64,000 bases of DNA from CAZTNW01 sp964614945 (lineage in GTDB: Bacteria; Caldisericota; JANLFM01), in assembly GCA_964614945.1 (NCBI GenBank), contig CAZTNW010000001.1, positions 124,001 to 188,000 of the forward strand, read 5' to 3'. The position numbers and the translations under genes are program-made. Positions 1 to 8,952 of the stretch are shown in pieces; the stretch's first letter is position 1; each line of letters opens with the position of its first letter. The notes beneath the pieces are model-generated. The model had not been told where the DNA came from. It ran no database searches and saw nothing but the letters and a program-made list of their open reading frames with translations.

Positions 1-757
1 GATAGATGGAAGCCTGAATAATCTCGTCAGGAGCTTCGAGGAAAGAGTGGGCGTCTCTGCCTATTTGAAATCCACCGTTACCCCCTCTCAGGCTGCCTGG
101 CTGCAGTCAAAAATAATCAGCTGGCCCGAGGTGCAAGCAGTGGATTACGTGTCCAGCGTAGAGGCCATGGATTCACTGAAAAAGGACCTTTCAGGGTTCG
201 AGGACGTCCTCTCCAGCTTGTCTGTTAACCCTCTCCCGGCCTCACTTGAGATCAAGCCGAAGAATCCCGATGCCACATCCAGTATCGTGGAGCAGCTGCA
301 AGATTTAGAGGACATAGAGGAAGTGCAATACGATGCGGCAACGGTGTCAAAGCTCGTTGCGTTCGCTAGTTTCTTTCGCCTTCTGGGAGTGATCATCTCG
401 CTTTTATTCGTTTTCTGTACATGGTTTCTCCTTTCCTCGGCAATCAGGATGACTGTTTATGCCAGAAAGATTGAGATCGAGGTGATGAAGCTCGTGGGGG
501 CTACTGATTCATACATAAAATACCCGTTCATCACCGAAGGAATTTTTTACGGCCTGGTAGGAGCGGCTTTAGCCTGCATTCTTCTTCTTCCCCTGCGGAC
601 AGTACTTATCGCTGGTCTCCAACGAGTAGGTTTCCTTGCCCATATTGGCCCTGACCAAACCTTCTTGATCTGGGTGATCCTCATCCTTCTTGCCCTCGGG
701 TCTTCCCTCGGCGCTCTTTCCGCCAATTTAAGCGTCAGGAGGTTCCTGCGGGTATGA
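1..757 (+). CDS. ftsX: Cell-division protein FtsX, 5'-truncated by the window edge
   Basis: FtsX is the membrane partner of the ATPase FtsE and transmits division signals to cell-wall hydrolases outside the membrane. The reading frame is open from base 2, so the gene starts before the window; the GTG at 47 is internal. The visible part begins in the extracellular loop and continues through a cysteine-poor ECD of about 100 residues. It then has three hydrophobic segments (roughly residues 105-130, 160-190 and 205-225 counted from base 47) typical of the FtsX/MacB permease fold. The stop overlaps the next start as ATGA (754-757), and the next gene is a secreted coiled-coil M23 peptidase, the usual FtsEX target. 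FtsE should lie just upstream. Confidence is high. Confidence 0.93.
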   Translation, partial: IDGSLNNLVRSFEERVGVSAYLKSTVTPSQAAWLQSKIISWPEVQAVDYVSSVEAMDSLKKDLSGFEDVLSSLSVNPLPASLEIKPKNPDATSSIVEQLQDLEDIEEVQYDAATVSKLVAFASFFRLLGVIISLLFVFCTWFLLSSAIRMTVYARKIEIEVMKLVGATDSYIKYPFITEGIFYGLVGAALACILLLPLRTVLIAGLQRVGFLAHIGPDQTFLIWVILILLALGSSLGALSANLSVRRFLRV

Positions 758-1914
758 AGTGTGCCATAACTTCTTTAATGGCCATTTTCTGCCTTCTCAG
801 TTTAATCGGCCCTGCGAGAGCCGGTGAGCTCGAGGACCTGCAGGCAGAACTTGAGGATTACAAAGCACGCCTGGAGGAAGTGAAATATAAGCTGGCGCAG
901 ACCCAGGAGCATCAAAGCGAGCTCCTTAATCAGATTGACGAATTAAATAAACAAATGTACGACCTGGAAGCTGATTATTCTTTCTATCAGACCAAATTGG
1001 ATCAGGTCGGCCAGTCAATCGACCTGGCTTCGAGTTCAATCGAAAAAAAGGACGCCGAGGTTAAAGTAATCGATAAGGCCCTCAAAGAAAGGCAAGATTT
1101 GCTCGCGCAGAGACTAATCACGCTTTATAAGCTAACTCGCGGGAAATATTTGGAAGTTCTTCTTTCCTCCGCAGATTTTCATCAGTTCGGCGCCCGCATC
1201 GCCTATTTCCAAAGGGTGTTTCGAGAGGATCAATCTCTATTAGAGCAAACAAAACAGTTGATCTCCTCCCTACAAGTAGAGAAAACCCAGCTGCAGGAGC
1301 AGAAGGAATTGCTCCTGCGTCAGCAGGAGCAATACGCTCTGCTGCAGACGAAAGCAGAGCTGCAGAAATCCACTCTCGAGGAGGAGTTCTTCACTCGCAA
1401 ATCCGAATTAGTATGGGCCGCCGAGGAGCAAAGCGCTCTTGAGGGAGAGGAATCCGAGCTCGTTGCCCTGATTGAGCAGGACCAACAATATATTGCCCAA
1501 TTGCTGACCGGACACGATTTTGTCTATACTGGAGCTCCCTCCGACGCTGGGTTGATCTGGCCAGTCAGTGGACCGATCACTTCTGAATTCGGGTGGCGCA
1601 GCTGGGGGGATTTCCACCGAGGGATAGATATCGGCGCCCCCTATGGTACTTCCGTTGCCGCTGCCGCTGACGGGATCGTCATCGCTGCAGAGTACCTAGG
1701 AACGTACGGAAACCTGATAATCATTGATCATCTGAACGGGTTGTCCACTGTATACGCCCACCTTTCAGGATATGCTGTAGATGTGGGAGAGGAGGTTGCT
1801 CGAGGTATGGTGATCGGTTGGGTAGGCATGACCGGACTGACGACCGGGCCGCACCTTCATTTCGAGGTCCGTGTGAGCGGCGAGTTTGTTGACCCCCTCG
1901 GGTGGTTGCCATAA
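754..1914 (+). CDS. Secreted coiled-coil murein hydrolase (EnvC/PcsB-like, M23 peptidase)
   Basis: This 386-residue protein is a probable peptidoglycan endopeptidase controlled by FtsEX. An N-terminal signal peptide (about residues 1-23, ending PARAG) is followed by a long heptad-rich coiled coil (about 25-240) and a C-terminal LytM/M23 domain (about 265-386). The zinc ligands of an active M23 enzyme are all present: H288 and D292 in HRGID, H336 in YAH, and H367/H369 in PHLHF. Unlike E. coli EnvC, whose domain is degenerate, it may therefore cut peptidoglycan itself. It is translationally coupled to ftsX by an ATGA overlap and followed 10 nt later by ctpA. Together they look like an envelope-remodelling operon. 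Confidence 0.92.
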   Translation: MKCAITSLMAIFCLLSLIGPARAGELEDLQAELEDYKARLEEVKYKLAQTQEHQSELLNQIDELNKQMYDLEADYSFYQTKLDQVGQSIDLASSSIEKKDAEVKVIDKALKERQDLLAQRLITLYKLTRGKYLEVLLSSADFHQFGARIAYFQRVFREDQSLLEQTKQLISSLQVEKTQLQEQKELLLRQQEQYALLQTKAELQKSTLEEEFFTRKSELVWAAEEQSALEGEESELVALIEQDQQYIAQLLTGHDFVYTGAPSDAGLIWPVSGPITSEFGWRSWGDFHRGIDIGAPYGTSVAAAADGIVIAAEYLGTYGNLIIIDHLNGLSTVYAHLSGYAVDVGEEVARGMVIGWVGMTGLTTGPHLHFEVRVSGEFVDPLGWLP

Positions 1915-1924
1915 ACTAAGCACT

Positions 1925-3112
1925 ATGAGGAACAGGAATCGTTTTACGGCAGCCATCTTAGCACTTCTCCTGGCTGTTTTTGCGTTTCTTCTAGGATATC
2001 TCTTCGGCCCTCGCACAGCAATCCTCCTTCAACCTCCGCAGGATTTTAATTTCAAAGAGGAGGATTGGGGCCTCTTTTCCGAGGTCCTAGGAAGAATCCG
2101 TTCTGATTATTTAGATAAGGACCTGGACTCCCACACCCTCATGAATGGAGTTTTGCGGGGGTTGGTGAGCTCTCTGGGGGATCCCTACAGCCAATATCTC
2201 GATCAGGATGCCTATCAGGATTGGAGTTCGGAAACAACCGGTACCTACGGAGGGATCGGCATTGAGATCGGGGCGAAGGACTCCAGGGTGACCGTGATCT
2301 CTGTCTTCCCCAACTCTCCTGCAGAAAAATCAGGCATCCGCTCGGGGGACCTTTTCATAAAGGTGGAGGATACCTTCGTGGAAGGCCTATCGGTGACAGA
2401 AGTGGCGAGCAAAGTCAGGGGCAAACCAGATACCGAGGTCAAACTTGTTCTGGAAAGGGATGGACAGATCATCGACCTCACCCTCACGCGACAGATTATC
2501 AAAATTCAGACAGTCTCTGGGCGAATGATAGATGACAGGATCGGCTACATGCAGTTGCTCGGCTTCAAGGAGCCGACTGCGGAAGAATTTGGACAAATAT
2601 TGGACCAGTTGGACCGGCAGGGAATGACCAAATTAATTCTGGACATTCGCCAGAACCCAGGCGGACTGCTCTCATCCGTTATTGATGTGGCCAGTTATCT
2701 CATTCCGGCAGGGAACATCGTGGTAATTATTCAGGACAGGGATGGGGGGAAACATGTCTCGCGCTCTAACGCCTTCCTGCCCAAATATTCTCCTCGCTTA
2801 GTCCTGCTGACTGACGGCGGTACTGCAAGTGCTGCAGAGATCCTTGCTGGGGCTTTACATGATCTTGGACTCGCTACCCTGGTTGGGGAAAGGACTTTCG
2901 GAAAAGGGATCGTGCAAACAGTCAACTCCCTCTCCGAAGGCGGCGCCCTGATCCTCACCACTTCCAGCTACCTGACTCCTAACGGGGAATCCATTCACAA
3001 AATAGGGATCGCACCTGATTTGGAAGTTAAAGCGACCTCCGCTCAAATCGAGGCAGGTGAAGACCCGGTCTTTGCCAAGGCCATAGAGATCTTAACGTCC
3101 TTGACCCCCTGA
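1925..3112 (+). CDS. ctpA: Carboxy-terminal processing protease CtpA (S41 family)
   Basis: This is a 395-residue serine protease that trims or degrades exported proteins. The ATG at 1925 is chosen because it places a membrane anchor immediately at the N-terminus (about residues 8-30); an in-frame upstream start at 1886 would overlap the M23 gene. A PDZ domain (about 100-180, with GGIGIEIG) precedes the S41 catalytic core. The Ser-Lys dyad is visible as S302 in TASAAE and K327 in FGKG, 25 residues apart as usual for the family. It is the third gene of the ftsX-M23-ctpA block, an order common in Firmicutes, suggesting a role in cell-wall hydrolase turnover. Confidence 0.95.
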   Translation: MRNRNRFTAAILALLLAVFAFLLGYLFGPRTAILLQPPQDFNFKEEDWGLFSEVLGRIRSDYLDKDLDSHTLMNGVLRGLVSSLGDPYSQYLDQDAYQDWSSETTGTYGGIGIEIGAKDSRVTVISVFPNSPAEKSGIRSGDLFIKVEDTFVEGLSVTEVASKVRGKPDTEVKLVLERDGQIIDLTLTRQIIKIQTVSGRMIDDRIGYMQLLGFKEPTAEEFGQILDQLDRQGMTKLILDIRQNPGGLLSSVIDVASYLIPAGNIVVIIQDRDGGKHVSRSNAFLPKYSPRLVLLTDGGTASAAEILAGALHDLGLATLVGERTFGKGIVQTVNSLSEGGALILTTSSYLTPNGESIHKIGIAPDLEVKATSAQIEAGEDPVFAKAIEILTSLTP

Positions 3113-3113
3113 T

Positions 3114-4253
3114 TTGAAAAAGAACAGCTGCTTAAAGAGCACCCAACCAAAAAAGGACAGGGCAATATTGCTTGCATGCAACCTACCTCATCACACTGAG
3201 TCCGATAGGGGAGATTTTCTCTGCGAGCTCGGCAATCTCGTAAGTTCAGCCGGAGGGGAAGTGCTGGGTTGTGTTGTACAGAAGAAAGAGGCCGTCGATC
3301 CTCATTATTATATAGGCAAGGGCAAACTGGAAGAGGTAAAAAGCTTGATCAGATCGTTGCAGGCCAACACGGTAGTATGCGACGACGAGCTTTCACCCAA
3401 CCAGGTAAAGGCCCTGGACAGCTCACTGCAGGTTAAAGTTCTCGACCGCAGTCAGGTAATACTTGACATCTTCGCCCGCAGGGCTCAATCGAAAGAGGGG
3501 AAGATTCAGGTCGAGCTAGCGCAGCTGGAGTATCTACTTCCCCGCCTAATCGGAGGGAGGAAATGGTTATCCCGGCTGGGGGGAGGAATAGGCACAAGAG
3601 GACCGGGAGAGGCCAAGCTTGAGCTGGATCGGCGAATAGTAAGAAATCGAATTCACAGGCTGAAGTTGAGCCTGGAGGACGTGAAAAAAGAAAGGGAGAT
3701 ACTTCGCAGGAGCAGGAGCAGGAAGAATTTTTTCTTTGTGAGCCTGCTCGGCTATACCAACGCCGGAAAATCTACCCTTTTTCGTCGTCTAACCGGAGAA
3801 GAGACGGTCATCTCGGAACGCTTATTCTCCACTCTGGATCCCAAGGTTCGCCGCTTATTGGATCAGGGGGAAATTTTGTTGACTGATACCGTCGGCTTTA
3901 TTCGCAAGATTCCGCATTATCTGTTGGCGGCCTTTCGTGCCACGCTCGAAGAGGCCAGAAGCGCTGACCTACTCCTTCTCGTGGTCGACGGTTCTGATGC
4001 GCGAGCCCAGTCGCAAATCCAGGTGGCGCGTGAGGTTATACGGGACCTGGATCTTTACGAAAAACCAATTATAACCGTCATCAATAAAGTCGATCAGATT
4101 GAGAATAAGCTCTGGCTGCAGTTGCTTTTGGAGACCAATCAGCCAGCCATGGCAATCTCAGCTTTAACGGGGGAAGGGCTTGAAAAACTGAAAGCCTGGC
4201 TGTTAGAAGAAAAAGAACGTCAACGCTTTGTGCGAATATCCCCTGCACATTAA
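3114..4253 (+). CDS. hflX: GTPase HflX
   Basis: HflX is a ribosome-associated GTPase linked to rescue or splitting of stalled or heat-damaged ribosomes. The protein has 379 residues. The N-terminal HflX domain carries DPHYYIGKGKLEE and the glycine-rich GGGIGTRGPGE signature; the G domain follows with G1 GYTNAGKST, G3 DTVGF and G4 NKVD. The start is a TTG one base after the ctpA stop with no clear Shine-Dalgarno sequence, so it may depend on translational coupling with ctpA. No ATG lies in frame near the expected N-terminus. Its last 26 bases overlap the next gene. Confidence 0.93.
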   Translation: MKKNSCLKSTQPKKDRAILLACNLPHHTESDRGDFLCELGNLVSSAGGEVLGCVVQKKEAVDPHYYIGKGKLEEVKSLIRSLQANTVVCDDELSPNQVKALDSSLQVKVLDRSQVILDIFARRAQSKEGKIQVELAQLEYLLPRLIGGRKWLSRLGGGIGTRGPGEAKLELDRRIVRNRIHRLKLSLEDVKKEREILRRSRSRKNFFFVSLLGYTNAGKSTLFRRLTGEETVISERLFSTLDPKVRRLLDQGEILLTDTVGFIRKIPHYLLAAFRATLEEARSADLLLLVVDGSDARAQSQIQVAREVIRDLDLYEKPIITVINKVDQIENKLWLQLLLETNQPAMAISALTGEGLEKLKAWLLEEKERQRFVRISPAH

Positions 4254-5475
4254 GGTCGACCCGTTTTTACTCCGTTTGGCTCAAGCAGCCGAGAGAAAGG
4301 CCCAGCCTCTTTTTGACCGGTTTCAAGCTCTCAGACAGCACAATTTCCTTAAAGTCCTGCGGGCTTTTCAGGTAGCGAATGTCTCCGAGGCTCACCTGAA
4401 AGGTTCTTCCGGCTACGGTTTCTCCGATTTCGGCAGGGAAGCCCTGGAATCAATTTATGCCCGAGTTATGGATGCAGAGGATGCTTTAGTGCGTCCGCAG
4501 ATTGTATCCGGTACGCAGGCGGTGGCCTCTGCCATTCTCGCCCTTCTTCGCCCCGGCGATACCCTTCTCTCACTAACCGGGCCTTTGTACCCGTCTCTTT
4601 CTCCCACTCTCAGGGCTTTAGGAGAACTAGGGGTCAATATCCTGCTGAAAGACTTACGCGAGAGAGATGAGCGTTCTTTGCTCGAATCGCCAGAGTTAGA
4701 CCGGGTAAGAATTTTTTTCATTCAGCGATCAACCGGCTATGAATTCCATTCCCCTCTCAGGCGATCATGGATGGAGTCCCTAATATCCTGTCTAAAACAG
4801 CGCGATCCCCGGGCCTACGTTATTGTTGATAATTGCTACGGTGAGCTTGTTTGGGAAGATGAACCGACCGCCTTCGGCGCGGATATCATCTGCGGATCCC
4901 TGATTAAGAATCCGGGAGGTGGTCTCGCTTTAAGTGGAGGGTACCTCGCCGGCCAAGAAGAGTTGATCGTCCGTACTGCGGAACGGATCTTTGCGCCCGG
5001 GCTGGGGAAGGAATTGGGAGCGACCGAAGGGCAACTTCGTTCCCTCTACCAGGGGCTCTTTCTGGCACCATTGGTGGTAATCGAGGCTTTAAAAGGATCG
5101 GTTTTTGCCGCGCATTTCTTTGAAGCACTGGGTTTTCCTGTGAAACCAGAGCCTGATGAAAATAGGGCCGATTTGATTCAGGGTGTCCTTCTGGGAAACA
5201 GGGAAAGAATTCTCGCATTCGCCCGTGGCATTCAAAAAGCCAGCGCTCTCGATCATCAAGCGATTCCCCTGCCGCATCCGCTTCCTGGATATTCTGGGGA
5301 AATTGTAATGGCCGGAGGAACATTCGTGAGTGGATCTTCGATTGAATTGAGCTGCGATGCCCCTATGGTTCCCCCCTACGCTGTCTTTCTACAGGGGGGT
5401 TTAATATACGAACATTCAGTCATTGGCTGCTTGCTTGCTGCCCAGGAACTGATGTACCAGAAATTACTTCCTTAA
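4228..5475 (+). CDS. Methionine gamma-lyase-like PLP enzyme (Alum_res/Met_gamma_lyase family)
   Basis: This 415-residue fold-type I PLP enzyme belongs to the family named after a putative aluminium-resistance protein and later called Met_gamma_lyase (PF06838). The substrate is not established for most members. Family features include SSGYGFSDFGRE, a PLP-phosphate region SGTQAV, the DNCYGEL aspartate segment, and the Schiff-base lysine in SLIKNPGG. The C-terminal ~200 residues form the small domain. The start is taken as GTG 4228, overlapping hflX by 26 nt; no later start gives a better match. Adjacent hflX and this family, with lexA nearby, is a frequent Firmicutes arrangement. Family is certain, exact reaction is not. 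Confidence 0.88.
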   Translation: MCEYPLHIKVDPFLLRLAQAAERKAQPLFDRFQALRQHNFLKVLRAFQVANVSEAHLKGSSGYGFSDFGREALESIYARVMDAEDALVRPQIVSGTQAVASAILALLRPGDTLLSLTGPLYPSLSPTLRALGELGVNILLKDLRERDERSLLESPELDRVRIFFIQRSTGYEFHSPLRRSWMESLISCLKQRDPRAYVIVDNCYGELVWEDEPTAFGADIICGSLIKNPGGGLALSGGYLAGQEELIVRTAERIFAPGLGKELGATEGQLRSLYQGLFLAPLVVIEALKGSVFAAHFFEALGFPVKPEPDENRADLIQGVLLGNRERILAFARGIQKASALDHQAIPLPHPLPGYSGEIVMAGGTFVSGSSIELSCDAPMVPPYAVFLQGGLIYEHSVIGCLLAAQELMYQKLLP

Positions 5476-6065
5476 AACAGGCGGAAGAGACCAACGATTT
5501 TTCCGAGGATGCGCGCGTCTTCTAGGACAATGTCAGGGTAGGCAGGATTGGCGGCTTTCAGAGTGATACTATCTCCCTCACTATAAAACCTCTTTAATGT
5601 GGCCTCATCATCCACTAAGGCGATCACCAGGTCGCCATTTTCCGCCCGATTCTGACGTTGTACGACTACATAGTCGAGAGGTTGGATCCCGGCTTGAATC
5701 ATGGAATCACCCTTCACCTGCAGGATGAAGCAATCCTTTCCGTGGAAGAACCCGGGCAAAGGGAAAAAGCCGATCCAGTCTTCCTGAGCCAGAGCGGGAG
5801 AGCCGGCTCTGACCCTGCCGACAAGGGGAGCTTGGGTTGTACCCGTTTGCATGCCAACCACCTCTATCGAACGCGATTTGAGTGGAGGTCGGCGTATATA
5901 TCCTTTTCTCTCAAGGGAGGTAAGTTGGGCGTGAACTGAGGAGGATGACTTCAGGGCGACAGCGGCTCCAATTTCTCGGATCGAAGGAATTCCTTTTCCT
6001 TCAGACAGCCGCTCGATAAGGAAATTGAGGATCTTTTGTTGCATGGGAGAGAGTCGCTCTTTCAT
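5472..6065 (-). CDS. lexA: SOS repressor LexA
   Basis: This 197-residue SOS-response repressor self-cleaves when RecA is activated. The N-terminal winged helix (about 1-65) includes the recognition region SIREIGAAV. The S24 protease domain carries the scissile bond A87-G88 (RVRAGSP), the nucleophile S121 (KGDSM) and the base K158 (ATLKRF), so it should be cleavable. The gene converges on the PLP-enzyme gene, and the two stop codons share the tetramer TTAA at 5472-5475. The start is the ATG at 6065. I searched the 37 bases upstream by eye for a Firmicutes SOS box (CGAAC-N4-GTTCG type) and saw none convincing. Confidence 0.95.
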   Translation of the reverse strand: MKERLSPMQQKILNFLIERLSEGKGIPSIREIGAAVALKSSSSVHAQLTSLERKGYIRRPPLKSRSIEVVGMQTGTTQAPLVGRVRAGSPALAQEDWIGFFPLPGFFHGKDCFILQVKGDSMIQAGIQPLDYVVVQRQNRAENGDLVIALVDDEATLKRFYSEGDSITLKAANPAYPDIVLEDARILGKIVGLFRLF

Positions 6066-6102
6066 CCTTTTGATTCTATACCCTCAGCAAATTTTGACCA
6101 AA

Positions 6103-6439
6103 TTATTCGGCATGCTTTTTGAGAAACCTACTCCTCTTAACAATATAGCGAATGTGCAAAACCTTCGCCAGGATTTTCCCACATGCCCTGGCCTCGATAG
6201 AAAAAACCAGTTTTTTGCCCTCCCTTTCCCTCAATCGAGCTCTGCCCTGCATGCAATCCCAATTCCACTCGCACGCCCACTGTAATTTCCTCCGCAGTAT
6301 GAAAATTCAACGATAATTCGCAAGCCGTTTCCTCCATCCAGGCGAGCAAGGTGGGAGTTGATAGAACCTCAACCATCCCGCTGCGCACTGCTGAAGCGTA
6401 TACCCCGGCAGGCTTGTGCAAAGAGCACCGGGCAGGCAA
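6103..6439 (-). pseudogene. Frameshifted thioesterase (FlK-like hotdog) remnant
   Basis: Two reading frames together match the hotdog thioesterase family related to fluoroacetyl-CoA thioesterase FlK. The first frame, beginning near TTG 6439, gives ASAVRSG, VLSTPTLLAWMEE and TVGVRVEL, which are the core motifs of the N-terminal half. It then loses the family sequence. A second frame gives RARLREREGKKLVF, SIEARA and a tail HIRYIV ending at the TAA 6105-6103. Between the halves the usual loop with a TP-G motif is missing, so a short deletion plus a frameshift is the simplest reading. A sequencing error cannot be excluded from one read. It sits directly upstream of lexA on the same strand, so it may share its promoter region. 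Confidence 0.72.
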
Positions 6440-6523
6440 ATTTTAGTATAGGATAATAGAGGGGCTGAAGGATGATATGAGAATCGCTTATTTATTTTGA
6501 CATCTACTTTTATCGCTTTTAAT

Positions 6524-7300
6524 ATGGATGAAATGACAAAAGACCTCAATATTGGGGAAACCTTAAAAGCAGCTCGTCTTTCTCGCGGAATTATCTTGGA
6601 GGAGGTAGAGAATGCCACACATATCAAGTACCTCTACCTCGAAGCACTTGAGGAAAATGAGCTTCAGAAAATCCCCGCTCGGGCCTACGCAAGGGCATAT
6701 TTACGTAAGTATGCTGAGTTTCTTGGCTTTGATCCTGTGCCATTTCTCAGCGTTTTTGACCGTACAGCTTTGGCTTCATATTCATTGGAACTGCCCATGG
6801 AGTCTGGCTCTTCCTCGCCCCGGGTTAAGACCTTTTTGAGAAAAAGGAATCCATGGAAGAAAGCGCTCGTCATTGCCGCATCGATAATAGGCGCAGTCCT
6901 CATGATCTTATTGCTGATCAATATGTTGATTCCAGAAGCTCCCGGACAGGAAAGCCCTCCCGCGAGTGTACCAACTGATAATTCCCCTGCGCCTTATACG
7001 TCCGATTCCGCCTCATATACTCCTTCCTCTCCCCAGACGCTCACCCCTTCTTTGCTCTCAGAGCCGGAGGCTCAAGTTAGAGTAACGGCTTTAGAGGAGA
7101 GCGGGATCAAGGTTATAGTCAATGGAGGAATACAGTTTGAGGGGAAACTTCAGAAGGGAATGAAGGGCACCTGGCGCGGGCAGGAGATAACCCTTGAATT
7201 TGAAGATCCCGCCCTCTTCCTCCTGGAGATAAATGGGCAGGAGCTCACCGGTCCCTTGCCTGCTGTCTTTAAATACCCGGAAGATTATGCGACACCCTAA
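6524..7300 (+). CDS. RodZ-like helix-turn-helix membrane protein
   Basis: This protein of about 258 residues resembles RodZ, the membrane-spanning adaptor of the cell-shape machinery. The cytoplasmic helix-turn-helix domain (GETLKAARLSRGIILEEV to KYAEFLG) is followed by a linker and one transmembrane helix (about residues 118-140). After a Pro/Ser/Thr-rich stretch comes a C-terminal DUF4115-type beta domain (VTALEESGIKVIVNG). ATG 6524 is preferred to the in-frame TTG 6497; ATG 6533 is also possible, and none has a strong Shine-Dalgarno sequence. It overlaps rimO by 14 nt. A rodZ-rimO pair is common in Firmicutes. Confidence 0.85.
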   Translation: MDEMTKDLNIGETLKAARLSRGIILEEVENATHIKYLYLEALEENELQKIPARAYARAYLRKYAEFLGFDPVPFLSVFDRTALASYSLELPMESGSSSPRVKTFLRKRNPWKKALVIAASIIGAVLMILLLINMLIPEAPGQESPPASVPTDNSPAPYTSDSASYTPSSPQTLTPSLLSEPEAQVRVTALEESGIKVIVNGGIQFEGKLQKGMKGTWRGQEITLEFEDPALFLLEINGQELTGPLPAVFKYPEDYATP

Positions 7301-8558
7301 GGGTGTCGCAAGCCTCGTCCATTTTGGTTGTGCCAAGACGAGAGTGGATGGTGAGCGCCTTTTAGCGCAGAAGGTCAGCTCCGGATGGGCGATAGGCAGC
7401 CCTGAGGATGCAGATTACATTATTGTAAACACCTGCGCTTTCATCAATCCGGCGAGGGAGGAAAGCCTGCGGGAGATTGAGCGTATTTTGGCCAGGAGAT
7501 CGAAGATTGATCTATTAATCTCAGGCTGTCTGCCGCTATGGAATCTTGAGATTATGCGGAGAAAGTTTCCTCGGGCTTCCTTTTCCAGCATGGCTGGCTT
7601 AAAGAGGCTGGAGGAGCGCCAGAGTGAGCGTTTGTTGACCACCTATCCCTATGCCTTTCTGAAAATCGCCGAAGGCTGCAACAGAAAATGCTCTTTTTGC
7701 CTGATCCCCTGCTTGCGCGGGCATTTTCGCTCGCTCGGAGCCGATTTCCTCCTCAAGGAAGCCAGGCAGCTAAAGGCAAGGGGGATAAAGGAGCTGGTTC
7801 TCGTCGCACAGGACACCACATCCTATGGAATGGATCTCACGGGCAGGCCCAGATTGGTCGAGCTTGTAAAGAGGGTCAGCGAGCTGGGCTTTGAATGGAT
7901 CCGTATCCTTTACATGTACCCCCACCTTGTCACGCGGGGGCTGCTCAGGTCTTTCAAGGCATTGGGAAATGTTCTGCCTTATCTGGATATTCCACTTCAA
8001 CACTCTCATCCCAGAATTCTGAAGCTCATGGGGAGAGGGGAAAAAAGAGGTGAACCTGAGCGGATATTGGGACACGTGAGAGAAGAATGGCCGGAAGCCG
8101 CTTTACGCTCGAGCTTCGTCGTGGGCTTTCCTGGGGAATCTGAAGGGGAATTCGAACATCTTAAAACGTTTATCCTCGAAAATAAATTCGCCAAGCTGGC
8201 TATCTTTCCTTTTTATGCGGAGGGCCGGACCGAGGCCTCTCGTCTGCCTGACCAGGTACCGGTGGCTGTAAGGGAGCAGCGTTACGAGATTATTTTTCAG
8301 CTACAGAAGGACATCTATTATCAATATAACCGAGAACTCGAAGGGAAATTATTGCACGTGCTCGTAGATGAAAAAAACGGAAAGTGGCTTCATTGCAGGT
8401 CATTTCGCGACGCCCCGGAAATTGATGGTATCGTCAGGGTCAAAGCGGAGGGTAGGGTAGGGGATTTCCTGACCGTACGGGTTAAAAAGGGCCTTGCTTA
8501 TGATTTAATAGGGGAAATAGAACAGGAGGAGCTGAATGCCCAAGAGAGTTCCAATTAA
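7287..8558 (+). CDS. rimO: Ribosomal protein S12 methylthiotransferase RimO
   Basis: RimO is a radical-SAM enzyme that methylthiolates an aspartate of ribosomal protein uS12. From ATG 7287 it has 423 residues. The N-terminal UPF0004 domain has the auxiliary-cluster cysteines in HFGCAKTRVD, VNTCAFI and SGCLP. The radical-SAM domain has the CX3CX2C motif in EGCNRKCSFC, and a C-terminal TRAM domain ends the protein. The choice of 7287 puts HFGCAK at the standard distance from the start; the longer in-frame extension lies inside the upstream gene. RimO is preferred over MiaB because of NPAREES after the second cysteine and the overall length. It overlaps ridA by 23 nt. Confidence 0.9.
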   Translation: MRHPKGVASLVHFGCAKTRVDGERLLAQKVSSGWAIGSPEDADYIIVNTCAFINPAREESLREIERILARRSKIDLLISGCLPLWNLEIMRRKFPRASFSSMAGLKRLEERQSERLLTTYPYAFLKIAEGCNRKCSFCLIPCLRGHFRSLGADFLLKEARQLKARGIKELVLVAQDTTSYGMDLTGRPRLVELVKRVSELGFEWIRILYMYPHLVTRGLLRSFKALGNVLPYLDIPLQHSHPRILKLMGRGEKRGEPERILGHVREEWPEAALRSSFVVGFPGESEGEFEHLKTFILENKFAKLAIFPFYAEGRTEASRLPDQVPVAVREQRYEIIFQLQKDIYYQYNRELEGKLLHVLVDEKNGKWLHCRSFRDAPEIDGIVRVKAEGRVGDFLTVRVKKGLAYDLIGEIEQEELNAQESSN

Positions 8559-8952
8559 CCCCGGGCTGCCCCCGCAAGTAGGCCCTTATTCGCCGGCAAT
8601 TTTATCCGGGGATTTCCTCTTTGTTTCCGGCCAGATCGGCGTCAATGAAAAAGGGGAGCTTACGAGCGAGCTGACCGAGGAGCAGACACTTCAGGCTTTG
8701 AAAAATCTGAAGGCTTTGCTTGCCTCTTCCGGATTTTCCTTAGAGGAAGTATGCAAGACAACGATCTTTCTCCTGGACATGGGAGAATTCAGTAAGGTGA
8801 ACGAGGTGTATACGCGCTTCTTTCAACCTCCTTTTCCCGCACGCTCTACTGTCTCCGTTTGCGCTCTACCGAAAGGAGCAAGAGTGGAAATCGAAGCTAT
8901 AGCGATGAAAGAGGAGGGGAACGGCAATTGTACGAGAGTTTCTGGGGTTTAA
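8536..8952 (+). CDS. ridA: RidA family reactive-intermediate deaminase
   Basis: The 138-residue protein belongs to the RidA/YjgF/UK114 family, whose members hydrolyse 2-aminoacrylate and related imines released by PLP enzymes. Family landmarks include GPYSPAI near the N-terminus, VSGQIGV, and PARSTV with the arginine that holds the substrate carboxylate. The glutamate region is VEIEAIA. A good Shine-Dalgarno sequence (caggagga) precedes ATG 8536, which lies inside the end of rimO. The last 25 nt overlap the next gene, so rimO-ridA-ATPase appear co-transcribed. A PLP enzyme that could supply substrate lies only 3 kb upstream, but the link is speculative. Confidence 0.93.
   Translation: MPKRVPINPGLPPQVGPYSPAILSGDFLFVSGQIGVNEKGELTSELTEEQTLQALKNLKALLASSGFSLEEVCKTTIFLLDMGEFSKVNEVYTRFFQPPFPARSTVSVCALPKGARVEIEAIAMKEEGNGNCTRVSGV

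Noticed and set aside
47..757. FtsX starting at GTG 47
   Set aside because: The frame stays open upstream to base 2 with FtsX-like sequence, so the gene is cut by the window edge.
6066..6102. LexA operator upstream of lexA
   Set aside because: No sequence resembling the Firmicutes SOS box was found by eye, so no site is reported.
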